A stretch of DNA of 24,579 bases from Elusimicrobiota bacterium. GTDB lineage: Bacteria; Elusimicrobiota; Elusimicrobia; UBA1565. Below, piece by piece: positions 13,165 to 19,873 of the stretch. The number at the start of each line of letters is the position of its first letter. The first letter of the stretch is position 1. Location: assembly GCA_003450735.1 (NCBI GenBank), contig DMEZ01000018.1:35536-60114 (forward strand). Reading direction: 5' to 3'. The translations under genes and the position numbers were made by a program. A model generated the notes under the pieces. That model was not told where the DNA came from. It worked only from the letters and a program-made list of their open reading frames with translations, and did not search any database.

Positions 13165-14727
13165 ATGGGCATGAAGACCTGCACAGAGCTCAAGATCACC
13201 TACACGACCGCGTCGGCCGACATGGCCGCGATCCACGACTGCTTCGACTCCGCCTTGGCGGAGGTCCGCTCCGAGCTGGGGAAGACCTATCCGCTCTTCG
13301 CCAACTCCGAACCCCCCATCGTCGACCTCTGCCCCATGGACTCCTCCCTGGTGCTCGGCCGCTTCGCCGCGGCCACGGCGGAGCAGGCCGCGGAGGCGGT
13401 CGAGGCCGCCGCCCGAACGAAGGCTCTCTGGGGAACGCGCACCTCGTGGCAGGAGCGCGTGCGCATCATCCGCAAGGCCGCCTCCCTCATCCGTGAGCGC
13501 AAGTTCCGCATCGCCGCCATCCTCAGCCTCGAGGTCGGCAAGAGCCGGCTGGAGGCCCTGGGCGACGTCGAGGAGTCGGCCGACCTGCTGGAGTACTACG
13601 CCAGGCAGATGGAGGAGCACGGCGGCTTCGCGCGGAAGATGGACTCCTTGAGCCCGCTCGAGAGCAACACGAGCGTCCTGCGCCCCTACGGGGTCTTCGT
13701 CTGCGTCGGGCCCTTCAACTTCCCCATGGCCCTGCCCGCGGGGATGTCCTCGGGGGCCCTGCTCGCCGGCAACACCGTCGTCTTCAAGCCGTCCCAGGAC
13801 GCCCCCTGGGCGGGCCTGTGCCTCTATGAGGCCTACCGGGACGCCGGCGTGCCCGCGGGCGCCTTCCAATTCGTCCCCGGCCGGGGCTCGGTCATGGGCG
13901 ACGTCCTGTGGAAGCATCCGAAGGTGGACGGCGTGGTCTTCACGGGCTCCAAGGAGGTCGGGATGCGCATGTTCCGCTCCTTCAGCTCGAATTGGGTCAA
14001 GCCCTGCCACCTGGAGCTCGGCGGCAAGGCGCCCGTCGTGGTCATGGACTCCGCCGACCTCGACGCAGCCGCGGAGGGCGTCTTCCGTTCGGCCTGGGGC
14101 TTCCAGAACCAGAAGTGCAGCGCGGCCTCCCGCGTGTACGTGCACAAGAAGGTCGCCAAGCCCTTCCTCGACAAGCTCATCGCCCTGACCAGGGCCCTCA
14201 AAGCCGGCGATCCGACGCGCCGGGACATCGTGTACGGCCCCCTCATCAACGAGAACGCATTCAAGACCTGGCAGAAGGCCGTGGACCTGGCGAAGAAGGA
14301 GGGGGCCATCCTCCACGGCGGGAACCGCCTCACGGACGGAGACCTCGCCAAAGGCTGGTTTGTCGAGCCGACCATCGTGAAGGCCCCCGTCTCCAGCCGG
14401 CTGTTCCAGGATGAGTTCTTCGTCCCCATCCTGGCGGTGGCCGAGGTGGAGAGCCTCGACCAGGCTCTGGCGGAGAGCAACAAGACCGAGTACGGGCTCA
14501 CGGCCGGCATCTTCAGCCGGAAGCAGGACGAGATCCAGAGGTTCTTCGACGAGGCCGAGTTCGGCGTCGTCTACGCCAACCGGCGCGGCGGGGCCACCAC
14601 GGGCGCCTGGCCGGGCTGCCAGCCCTTCACGGGCTGGAAGGGCTCCGGCGCGGGCGGAAAGGGCGGCCTCGGGCCCTACTACGTCGCGCAGTTCATGCGC
14701 GAGCAGTCCCGCACCGTCGTTTCGTAG
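13165..14727 (+). CDS. Aldehyde dehydrogenase, 1-pyrroline-5-carboxylate dehydrogenase type
   Basis: 520 residues of the NAD(P)-dependent aldehyde dehydrogenase superfamily. Catalytic features: Asn185 in GPFNFP, FKPSQDAPW for cofactor binding, FTGSKEVG, Glu284 in LELGGKAP and nucleophile Cys318 in NQKCSAASRVYV. The C-terminal RRGGATTGAWPGCQPFTGWKGSG segment and the QNQKCSA context resemble P5C dehydrogenases (RocA/PruA), which oxidise glutamate semialdehyde to glutamate. AGGGGGT five bases before ATG 13165 fixes the start; upstream ATGs lie in the operator. No proline dehydrogenase is nearby, so another semialdehyde is possible. A divergent LysR gene probably controls it. One could also imagine a link with the AOR enzyme, since both act on aldehydes and acids, but nothing in the sequence shows it. 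Confidence 0.9.
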   Translation: MGMKTCTELKITYTTASADMAAIHDCFDSALAEVRSELGKTYPLFANSEPPIVDLCPMDSSLVLGRFAAATAEQAAEAVEAAARTKALWGTRTSWQERVRIIRKAASLIRERKFRIAAILSLEVGKSRLEALGDVEESADLLEYYARQMEEHGGFARKMDSLSPLESNTSVLRPYGVFVCVGPFNFPMALPAGMSSGALLAGNTVVFKPSQDAPWAGLCLYEAYRDAGVPAGAFQFVPGRGSVMGDVLWKHPKVDGVVFTGSKEVGMRMFRSFSSNWVKPCHLELGGKAPVVVMDSADLDAAAEGVFRSAWGFQNQKCSAASRVYVHKKVAKPFLDKLIALTRALKAGDPTRRDIVYGPLINENAFKTWQKAVDLAKKEGAILHGGNRLTDGDLAKGWFVEPTIVKAPVSSRLFQDEFFVPILAVAEVESLDQALAESNKTEYGLTAGIFSRKQDEIQRFFDEAEFGVVYANRRGGATTGAWPGCQPFTGWKGSGAGGKGGLGPYYVAQFMREQSRTVVS

Positions 14728-14733
14728 TATCAT
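14728..14733 (+). promoter_or_regulatory. Candidate -10 element before the DUF364 gene
   Basis: TATCAT lies six bases before GTG 14740 and nine before ATG 14743. No Shine-Dalgarno sequence and no good -35 are present, and it begins right after the aldehyde dehydrogenase stop. The spacing matches the other leaderless candidates in this window. Confidence 0.35.
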
Positions 14734-14742
14734 ACCGGCGTG

Positions 14743-15540
14743 ATGGGGATCTTCCCCGAGACGTTGGCCCGCCTGCGCGCCCTTCATGGCCCCGCCCTGG
14801 AGGGCGTGCGCATCGAGAGGGCCGTCGTCGGGATCGTGTTCTCCGGCGTGAAGCTCTCGACCGGCCACGGCGGCATGGCGGGGACCCCGCGCCCCGAGAG
14901 CCTGTTCCCCCCCAGGGACAAGGACGCCCCTCCCCCCGGCGCGCTCAAAGGCAGGCCGGTGCTGTCCTTGCTGGAGCCCTGGCCCGAGGACCCCTTCCTC
15001 GCCGCGCTGGCCGCCGCATCCATGAGCGCGCTCTCCGCTCCCTGGCTTGAGAAGGCCGCCGGCCGGACCGTGTACGACAAAGACCCGCTCGAGCTCCTGG
15101 AAGTCCGGCCGGGCATGAGCGTCGCGGTGGTCGGAGCCTTCCGCTCGTACATCGACCGCTTGAAGGCCGTGCCGGGCGTCCAACTCAAGGTGCTCGAACT
15201 GCGCGAGTCGGCTCTGAGCGAGGACCACCGGCCCTTCTTCGTCCCGACGGAGCGGGCCGGAGAAGTCGTCCCGAGTTCCGACCTCCTGGTCATCACCGGC
15301 CTCTCGCTCGTCAACGGGACGCTGGAGGACTTGCTGAGTCTGGCCCGCAAGGACGCGCAGGTCGCCCTGGTCGGCCCCTCCGGCAGCATCCTGCCCGACG
15401 CCCTGTTCTCCCGCGGCGTGACTTTGGCCGGCGGCTGCGTCCTGGACGACCCTGACGAGGCGCTGGAACTGCTCTCCCAGGGAGGGCGCGCCCACCACCT
15501 CTACGGCCGCTGCGCAAGGAAAATAAACCTTCTAAGATGA
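14743..15540 (+). CDS. DUF4213/DUF364 putative heavy-metal chelation protein
   Basis: 265 residues. The N-terminal part (VVGIVFSGVKLSTGHGGMAGTPR) is the DUF4213 enolase-like N-terminal domain. The C-terminal half (VAVVGAFRSYIDRLKAVPGVQLKVLELR, then SSDLLVITGLSLVNGTLEDLLSLARKDAQVALVGPSGSILPDALFSRGV) is DUF364, a Rossmann-like domain described as putative heavy-metal chelating. The biological role is undefined; homologues often accompany metal or corrinoid uptake genes. Translation could begin at GTG 14740 or ATG 14743; no ribosome-binding site separates them. The stop overlaps the next ATG (ATGA), coupling it to the membrane-NTPase fusion and suggesting that the two proteins act together. Confidence 0.88.
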   Translation: MGIFPETLARLRALHGPALEGVRIERAVVGIVFSGVKLSTGHGGMAGTPRPESLFPPRDKDAPPPGALKGRPVLSLLEPWPEDPFLAALAAASMSALSAPWLEKAAGRTVYDKDPLELLEVRPGMSVAVVGAFRSYIDRLKAVPGVQLKVLELRESALSEDHRPFFVPTERAGEVVPSSDLLVITGLSLVNGTLEDLLSLARKDAQVALVGPSGSILPDALFSRGVTLAGGCVLDDPDEALELLSQGGRAHHLYGRCARKINLLR

Positions 15541-17168
15541 AGGACCTCTGGCGCAAGGCCGCAGTCCTGGGCAGCCTCTGGGCCGCCTCCGAGATCGCCC
15601 TGGGCAGCTTCCTGCACAACACCCGCATCCCCCTGCGCGGCCACCTGCTCACCGGCATCGGCATCGCCATCCTCATCGCCGGCCACCGCCTCTGGCCCCA
15701 GCGGGGCCTGCTCTGGCGCGCCGGGCTCGTCTGCGCCGCCATGAAGTCGGTCTCGCCGAGCGCGGTCATCTTCGGCCCCATGTTCGCCATCTCGGTCGAG
15801 GGCTTCCTCCTCGAAGCCGGACTCTTCCTTGGAGGCGCCAACGTCTTCGGCTACCTGCTGGCCGGCGGCCTGGCGATGTCCTGGACCCTCTTCCAGAAGC
15901 TCGGCGGCTTCATCCTGCTCTACGGCCCGGATGCCTGGGAGCTCTACGCGAAAGGCTTGGAGAAGCTCCAAGCCTGGCTGGGGACGGAGGGCATCAGCCC
16001 CTGGACGCCCATCCTCGTCGTCTGGGGCGCGCACATGCTGGGGGGCGGAGCCGCCGCCGTGGTCGGGCTCCGCGTCGGCCGGGGGCAGGCTCGCCCGATG
16101 GGAGGCTCCTCCCTGCCGGCCTTCGGGCCCAAGCCCGGCGAGGAGCACAGCCACTCCCTCCCGGCCCTGTTTTTGCACGCCGCGTTCGTGGCCGGGATGA
16201 TGTCGGCCGGGCACAAGCTGCCGCTCTGGGGCTACGCCGGCGCGGCGGCGGCGTACGCGGCGCTTTGCCTGCGCTTCTACCCCCGGGCCGTATCCATCCT
16301 GAAGAAGGCCGGCATCTGGGCCGGCCTCCTCGTCGTCTGCGCCCTAAGCGGCTGGCTGCTGGGCCGCTGGGAGTCGGGCGTGATGATGGCCCTGAGGGTC
16401 GTCCTGCTCACGATGGGCTTCTCCTGCGTCGGCACCGAACTGCGCAACCCCCGCATCCGCGACTGGCTCGGGAGCGGCCGCGGCCGGGTCTTCTTCGAGG
16501 CGCTCGAGCAGGCCTTCGAGACCCTGCCCCTGGTCTTCGCCGCCCTTCCCCCGGGCCCGCGGCTGCTGCGCAGCCCGGCGGCCTCGCTGAGCGCGGCCAT
16601 CGCCCGCGCGCCAAAGCTCCTCGACAAGCTGGAAGGATGCCCTGTCTTCTTCGTCACGGGCGAGCGCGGGGCGGGGAAGTCCACGCTCATCGCGGAGCTC
16701 GCGCAGAGCCTGCGCGAGGCGAAGCTCTCCGTGGGCGGCGTCCTCGCGCAGGGCTTATGGAAGGAAGGGCGGCGAGAGGGCTTCGACGCCGTGGATCTGC
16801 TCACCGGCCAGGCCCGGCCGCTCTGCCGGCGGGGCGCGGTGGAAGGGTGGACGCCGCTGAGGGCATTCAGCTTCTCCCCCGAAGGGCTCGAGTTCGGCCG
16901 CCGGGCCCTGGCCGACGCCCGCCTGCACGAGGTGGACGTCCTGCTCATCGATGAAGTGGGCCCTTTCGAGCTTCAGGGCGGAGGCTGGGCCTCGGAGCTC
17001 GACGTCCTCGTCTCGCAGCGCCGCAAGCCCATGGTCTGGGTGGTGCGCTCGAGCCTGGTGGACGCCGTGAAGGAACGCTGGAAACTGCAGGAGTCTCGGG
17101 CCTTCCCGGCCGCGCCCGGCCAGGCGGACAGGCTCTTGGGAGAGCTTATCCCTGCGCGCCGGGCTTAG
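15537..17168 (+). CDS. Fusion of polytopic membrane region with THEP1-like NTPase
   Basis: 543 residues. Residues 1 to about 340 hold nine or ten hydrophobic segments in two blocks. The first (GSLWAASEIALGSFLHNTRI, then AAMKSVSPSAVIFGPMFAIS) is reminiscent of substrate-binding membrane components. The second (about 205-340, with MALRVVLLTMGFSCVGTELRNPRI) is reminiscent of CbiQ/EcfT-type coupling proteins. Residues 370-543 are a P-loop NTPase of the THEP1/NTPase_1 type: Walker A GERGAGKST (375-383), VGGVLAQGLWKEGRREGFDAVDLLTG, and Walker B DVLLIDEVGPFEL (467-479). A cytoplasmic NTPase tethered to a membrane domain suggests energised transport or sensing of the ligand handled by the coupled DUF364 protein; the ECF comparison is inference. 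The 3' end overlaps lpxD convergently by 23 bases. Confidence 0.8.
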   Translation: MKDLWRKAAVLGSLWAASEIALGSFLHNTRIPLRGHLLTGIGIAILIAGHRLWPQRGLLWRAGLVCAAMKSVSPSAVIFGPMFAISVEGFLLEAGLFLGGANVFGYLLAGGLAMSWTLFQKLGGFILLYGPDAWELYAKGLEKLQAWLGTEGISPWTPILVVWGAHMLGGGAAAVVGLRVGRGQARPMGGSSLPAFGPKPGEEHSHSLPALFLHAAFVAGMMSAGHKLPLWGYAGAAAAYAALCLRFYPRAVSILKKAGIWAGLLVVCALSGWLLGRWESGVMMALRVVLLTMGFSCVGTELRNPRIRDWLGSGRGRVFFEALEQAFETLPLVFAALPPGPRLLRSPAASLSAAIARAPKLLDKLEGCPVFFVTGERGAGKSTLIAELAQSLREAKLSVGGVLAQGLWKEGRREGFDAVDLLTGQARPLCRRGAVEGWTPLRAFSFSPEGLEFGRRALADARLHEVDVLLIDEVGPFELQGGGWASELDVLVSQRRKPMVWVVRSSLVDAVKERWKLQESRAFPAAPGQADRLLGELIPARRA

Positions 17169-18183
17169 CTTCGAGCGCGCGGACCCGGACGAGCAGTTCG
17201 GGCAGGCGCTCCAGGGCCGCGTTCATCTTGTGCATCTGCCGGGCCGGCCGCGCGGGCGAACCGAAGTACGCCGCTCCGGGCTCGGTGTCCTGGGCCACGC
17301 CCGAGAGCCCCATCACCACCGAGCCCTTGGCCATCCTCACGTGGTCCTTCACGATGACCATCCCCGAGATCATGACCCCGTCCTCGACGACCACGGAGCC
17401 GCCGAGCGCGGAGTTCCCCACGATGTAGATGAAGCGGCCCACGCGGCAGTTGTGGCCGATGTGGACCTGGTCGTCGATCTTGGTGTGCTCGCCGATGGTC
17501 GTGCTCTCGATCGTGGCGCGGTCGACGGTGCAGCTCGCGCCGATCTCGACGTGGTCGCCGATCACGACGTTGCCGATCTGCGGGATCTTGTGCCGCCCGC
17601 CCTGCCCGTCGTAGAAGCCGAAGCCGTCCGCCCCGATGACCGTGGCCCCGTGGAGGATGCACCCCTTCCCGATGACGCAGTGGTGGCCGATGACCACGCC
17701 GGGGTAGAGCACCGTGCCCTCCCCGACCTCGGCGAAAGGCTCGAGCACGGCTCCGGGATAGAGGATGCAGCCCGGCCCGACCGAGGCGCCCTCCATCACG
17801 ACGACACCCGGCAGGATGGCGGCCTTCGGGTCTACGCGCGCGCTTCGGTGGACGATCGCCCCCGGCTGGATGCCCGGCTCGAAGGACGGCGTCTTGTCGA
17901 AGAGCTTGAGCAGCGAGATGAAGACCAGGCGCGCGCCGGCGTCGGGGGCGACCAGGGCGAGGGGAAAGCCGGCCTTGAGCTTCTCGACGGTCAGGACGGC
18001 TCCGCTCTCAGCCGCGCGGGGGTGGCGCTTCAGGACGGCCGGATTCTCGATGAAATACAGCCAGTGGTCTTCCAGGGGCTGCTCGGGGGAGAGGCGCTCG
18101 ACGTCCCGGACGCCTTGGATCTCATAGCCCGGGGCTCCCTGCACGGCGACCTTCAGCCGCTCCCCAAGCTCGCCCAGCGTCAT
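17146..18183 (-). CDS. lpxD: UDP-3-O-(3-hydroxyacyl)glucosamine N-acyltransferase LpxD
   Basis: 345 residues, normal length. The N-terminal uridine-binding domain (1 to about 105) leads into a left-handed beta-helix of hexapeptide repeats (VDPKAAILPGVVVMEGASVG and onward). Diagnostic LpxD segments are VIGADGFGF (182-190), IPQIGNVVIGDHVEIGASCTVDRATI, and HIGHNCRVG with catalytic His244. The C-terminus forms the helical tail (QMHKMNAALERLPELLVRVR). The enzyme adds the second hydroxyacyl chain in lipid A synthesis, so the cell has, or descends from cells with, an LPS outer membrane. The other lpx genes are not in the window. Its ATG overlaps the TGA of the upstream 81-residue gene (ATGA). Confidence 0.96.
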   Translation of the reverse strand: MTLGELGERLKVAVQGAPGYEIQGVRDVERLSPEQPLEDHWLYFIENPAVLKRHPRAAESGAVLTVEKLKAGFPLALVAPDAGARLVFISLLKLFDKTPSFEPGIQPGAIVHRSARVDPKAAILPGVVVMEGASVGPGCILYPGAVLEPFAEVGEGTVLYPGVVIGHHCVIGKGCILHGATVIGADGFGFYDGQGGRHKIPQIGNVVIGDHVEIGASCTVDRATIESTTIGEHTKIDDQVHIGHNCRVGRFIYIVGNSALGGSVVVEDGVMISGMVIVKDHVRMAKGSVVMGLSGVAQDTEPGAAYFGSPARPARQMHKMNAALERLPELLVRVRALEAKPGAQG

Positions 18184-18425
18184 CGCAGTCCCACGTCGGA
18201 CTTGGAGCGGCTCTTGTTGGTCAGCCGGTAGACCACGACCTTCTTCTGATGCTCCAGTTGGACGTAGAGCTCCTCGAGGAGCAGGCCGAGGCTGGCCCAG
18301 CGGGGAGCCTCGTGCTCGTCGGCCTTGTCGCGGGATCGGTTGACCAGCCTCAGCTGGTCCTGGATGTCAGGCAAGCCGACCACGATCTTCATGTGAGGGT
18401 TGGCGAGTTTTTTCGTCTTGGCCAT
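18180..18425 (-). CDS. Small hypothetical protein coupled to lpxD
   Basis: 81 residues, charged, without membrane segments or cysteines. The sequence has a predicted helical middle (PRWASLGLLLEELYVQLEHQKK) and a KKVVVYRLTNKSRSK strand. I recognise no domain. It is preceded by GGGAGAC as a ribosome-binding site and ends in an ATGA overlap with lpxD, so it is very likely translated. A role related to lipid A or envelope regulation is suggested only by position. Confidence 0.65.
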   Translation of the reverse strand: MAKTKKLANPHMKIVVGLPDIQDQLRLVNRSRDKADEHEAPRWASLGLLLEELYVQLEHQKKVVVYRLTNKSRSKSDVGLR

Positions 18426-18446
18426 GGAGGTCTCCCGAGGACCATC

Positions 18447-18460
18447 CTAGTCTATCATTT
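18447..18460 (-). promoter_or_regulatory. Extended -10 candidate before the lpxD-linked gene
   Basis: AAATGATAGACTAG on the minus strand contains an extended -10 (TGA-TAGACT) 21 bases before the ATG at 18425. The same 14-mer with one change occurs on the plus strand at 19278-19291, before the sigma factor gene. No good -35 was seen, as expected for extended -10 promoters. Confidence 0.4.
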
Positions 18461-18480
18461 CGGCCGCTCCAGACACGAGA

Positions 18481-18508
18481 AAGCCCCCCGGCCAAGGCCG
18501 GAGGGCTT
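18481..18508 (-). terminator. Hairpin terminator after the Spy-like gene
   Basis: Two 13-base arms (12 paired) around a two-base loop, GC-rich, ending on the minus strand in GGGCTT followed by a T-rich run (TCTCGTGTCT). It lies 20 bases beyond the Spy-like stop, in the direction of that gene, and separates it from the lpxD pair. Confidence 0.7.
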
Positions 18509-18528
18509 CCCGCGGGCCGAAGGAGAGA

Positions 18529-19185
18529 CTAGTCGTCCTCGTCGAACTCTTCGACCTCTTCCTCTTCCTCCTCACCGCCGGGCCCGCCCGGCCCGAAGCC
18601 CAGGCCTTTCCGCCCGCCGCCGCGCCGGCCGCCCAGGCGCTGGCCGCAACCCATGCGCCCCTGGCTCATGCCCGGTCCGAAGCCCTGCCCCATGCCCTGC
18701 CCGGACCCGGGCCCCCGGGGCCCGAAGCCCCTGCGGCCCTGGCCCATGCCGGGATGGCCCTGCCCCATGCGGCCGCCGATGCGCAGGATCATCTTGGCGC
18801 GCGCCGCCGGCGGCAGGAGGGCGGACAGGCTCGCCTGGAACTTCTCCCGGTCGGCCTGAAGGGCCTTGCGGGCCGCCTCGACGCGGCCGATGGCGGCCTC
18901 GATGTCCTTGTCCGAGGCCTCGTCGTCGACCTTATCCTTGAGCTTGAGCATCGCGTCCCTCAGCTCGCGCTGAAGGGGCTTGGCCGCCTTCCTATGCGCT
19001 TTGAAAGCCTCTTTGAGTTTCTCCGCCTGCTCCCCGGAGATCCCCATCTTCTCGAGATGCTTGCCGATGCGCTTCTCGATAGCCGGCTTCCTGTCGTCCT
19101 TGTCCTTTTCGGCCGCAAAAGCCGTCGGCAGTGCGGCGACGGCGGCCAACGCCCCGATGAGCAACCCGCAGACTGTTCGCTTCAT
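18529..19185 (-). CDS. Spy/CpxP-like periplasmic protein with Gly/Met/Arg-rich tail
   Basis: 218 residues: a signal peptide (MKRTVCGLLIGALAAVAALPTAFA), a helical Spy/CpxP-type region (about 30-130: MGISGEQAEKLKEAFKAHRK, LQRELRDAMLKLKDKV, SLSALLPPAARAKMIL), then a low-complexity Gly/Met/Arg tail with several MGQG units and one Cys, and finally an acidic end (EEEEEEVEEF...). Spy-family proteins act as periplasmic chaperones or metal-responsive sensors in envelope stress. The Met-rich tail could bind copper or silver-type metals, and the acidic end could bind cations; both are inference. GGAGG lies 4 bases before the ATG. It is divergent from the ECF sigma gene and shares the symmetric promoter region with it. 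Confidence 0.85.
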   Translation of the reverse strand: MKRTVCGLLIGALAAVAALPTAFAAEKDKDDRKPAIEKRIGKHLEKMGISGEQAEKLKEAFKAHRKAAKPLQRELRDAMLKLKDKVDDEASDKDIEAAIGRVEAARKALQADREKFQASLSALLPPAARAKMILRIGGRMGQGHPGMGQGRRGFGPRGPGSGQGMGQGFGPGMSQGRMGCGQRLGGRRGGGRKGLGFGPGGPGGEEEEEEVEEFDEDD

Positions 19186-19220
19186 AGACCCTCCAGCACG
19201 ATGTGTGCGCCTTCATCCCC

Positions 19221-19280
19221 TTAGACGCCGTCCAACCCCGGAATGTGTCGCGACACAAACGGGCGGCTGCCGAGGTCTAA
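19221..19280. promoter_or_regulatory. Symmetric divergent ECF-type promoter with shared palindromic -35
   Basis: TGTGTCGCGACACA (19244-19257) is a perfect 14-base palindrome. Reading right, CGACACA is followed by 17 bases and GTCTAA (19275-19280) toward the sigma factor gene. Reading left, the same CGACACA on the minus strand is followed by exactly 17 bases and GTCTAA (plus-strand TTAGAC, 19221-19226) toward the Spy-like gene. GTC-type -10 elements and CGACAC/TGTC-like -35 elements are usual for ECF sigma promoters. The geometry strongly suggests autoregulated, co-ordinated divergent transcription by the sigma factor encoded next to it. Confidence 0.75.
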
Positions 19281-19291
19281 ATGATAGATTA
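19278..19291 (+). promoter_or_regulatory. Extended -10 candidate before the ECF sigma gene
   Basis: AAATGATAGATTAG contains TGA-TAGATT (hexamer 19285-19290) ten bases before the sigma factor ATG. It could give basal housekeeping transcription in addition to the ECF promoter whose GTCTAA it overlaps. One base differs from the copy at 18447-18460. Confidence 0.4.
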
Positions 19292-19300
19292 GCCCGCGCC

Positions 19301-19873
19301 ATGGACGACAAGGCGAGCGACCAGGACCTCATCCGAAGCGTGCTCTCCGGCCGGCAGGAGGACTACGCCGAGCTCGTGCGGCGCCATCACGCCAAGGTGA
19401 TGGGCTTGTGCCTCTCCATGCTCGGCCCGGCCCAGGCGGAGGACGCGGCCCAGGAAGTCTTCCTCAAGGCCTACGGCTCCCTGAGTGAATTCCACGGAGA
19501 AGCAGCCTTCTCGACCTGGCTCTACCGCATCGCCTCCAACCAGTGCCTGGACATGACCCGCCGGGCCGCCCGCAAAGCGGAGGATTCCCTGGACACCCTG
19601 CTGGAGGCCGAGGGAGACCGGATCCAAGCTCTTCTAGCCGAACCCGACAAAGCGCAGGGCGAGGAAGCGCGCGACCTGGTCGGCCGGGTGCTGGCCCTCC
19701 TGCCGCCGGAGTACCGCCTCATCCTGACCCTCCGGGAAGTGCAGGGCCTCGATTATAAGGAACTGATGGAGGCGCTGGACTGCTCGATGGACTCGGTGAA
19801 GGCGCGCCTGCGCCGGGCGCGCCAGAGCTTCCTGGAGAAGCTGCGACACTTTTCGAAGCTGGAGGACGTCTAA
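19301..19873 (+). CDS. ECF (extracytoplasmic function) RNA polymerase sigma factor
   Basis: 190 residues with only regions 2 and 4. Region 2 spans about 20-88 (YAELVRRHHAKVMGLCLSML, AEDAAQEVFLKAYGSLSEF, STWLYRIASNQCLDMTRR). Region 4 spans about 130-184 (LALLPPEYRLILTLREVQGLDYKELMEALDCSMDSVKARLRRAR). A variable 35-residue linker joins them. It directs RNA polymerase to stress promoters and is held in check by the anti-sigma factor encoded immediately downstream (stop and ATG adjoin). ATG 19301 is chosen because the protein then starts like its family; an open frame upstream to 18980 runs through the promoter. There is no Shine-Dalgarno sequence. Confidence 0.94.
   Translation: MDDKASDQDLIRSVLSGRQEDYAELVRRHHAKVMGLCLSMLGPAQAEDAAQEVFLKAYGSLSEFHGEAAFSTWLYRIASNQCLDMTRRAARKAEDSLDTLLEAEGDRIQALLAEPDKAQGEEARDLVGRVLALLPPEYRLILTLREVQGLDYKELMEALDCSMDSVKARLRRARQSFLEKLRHFSKLEDV

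Noticed and set aside
13141..15498. Very long open frame on the minus strand opposite the aldehyde dehydrogenase and DUF364 genes
   Set aside because: It lies wholly antisense to two well-supported enzymes, has biased Arg/Gly/Val/Asp composition and no recognisable domain; long antisense frames are expected in GC-rich codon usage.
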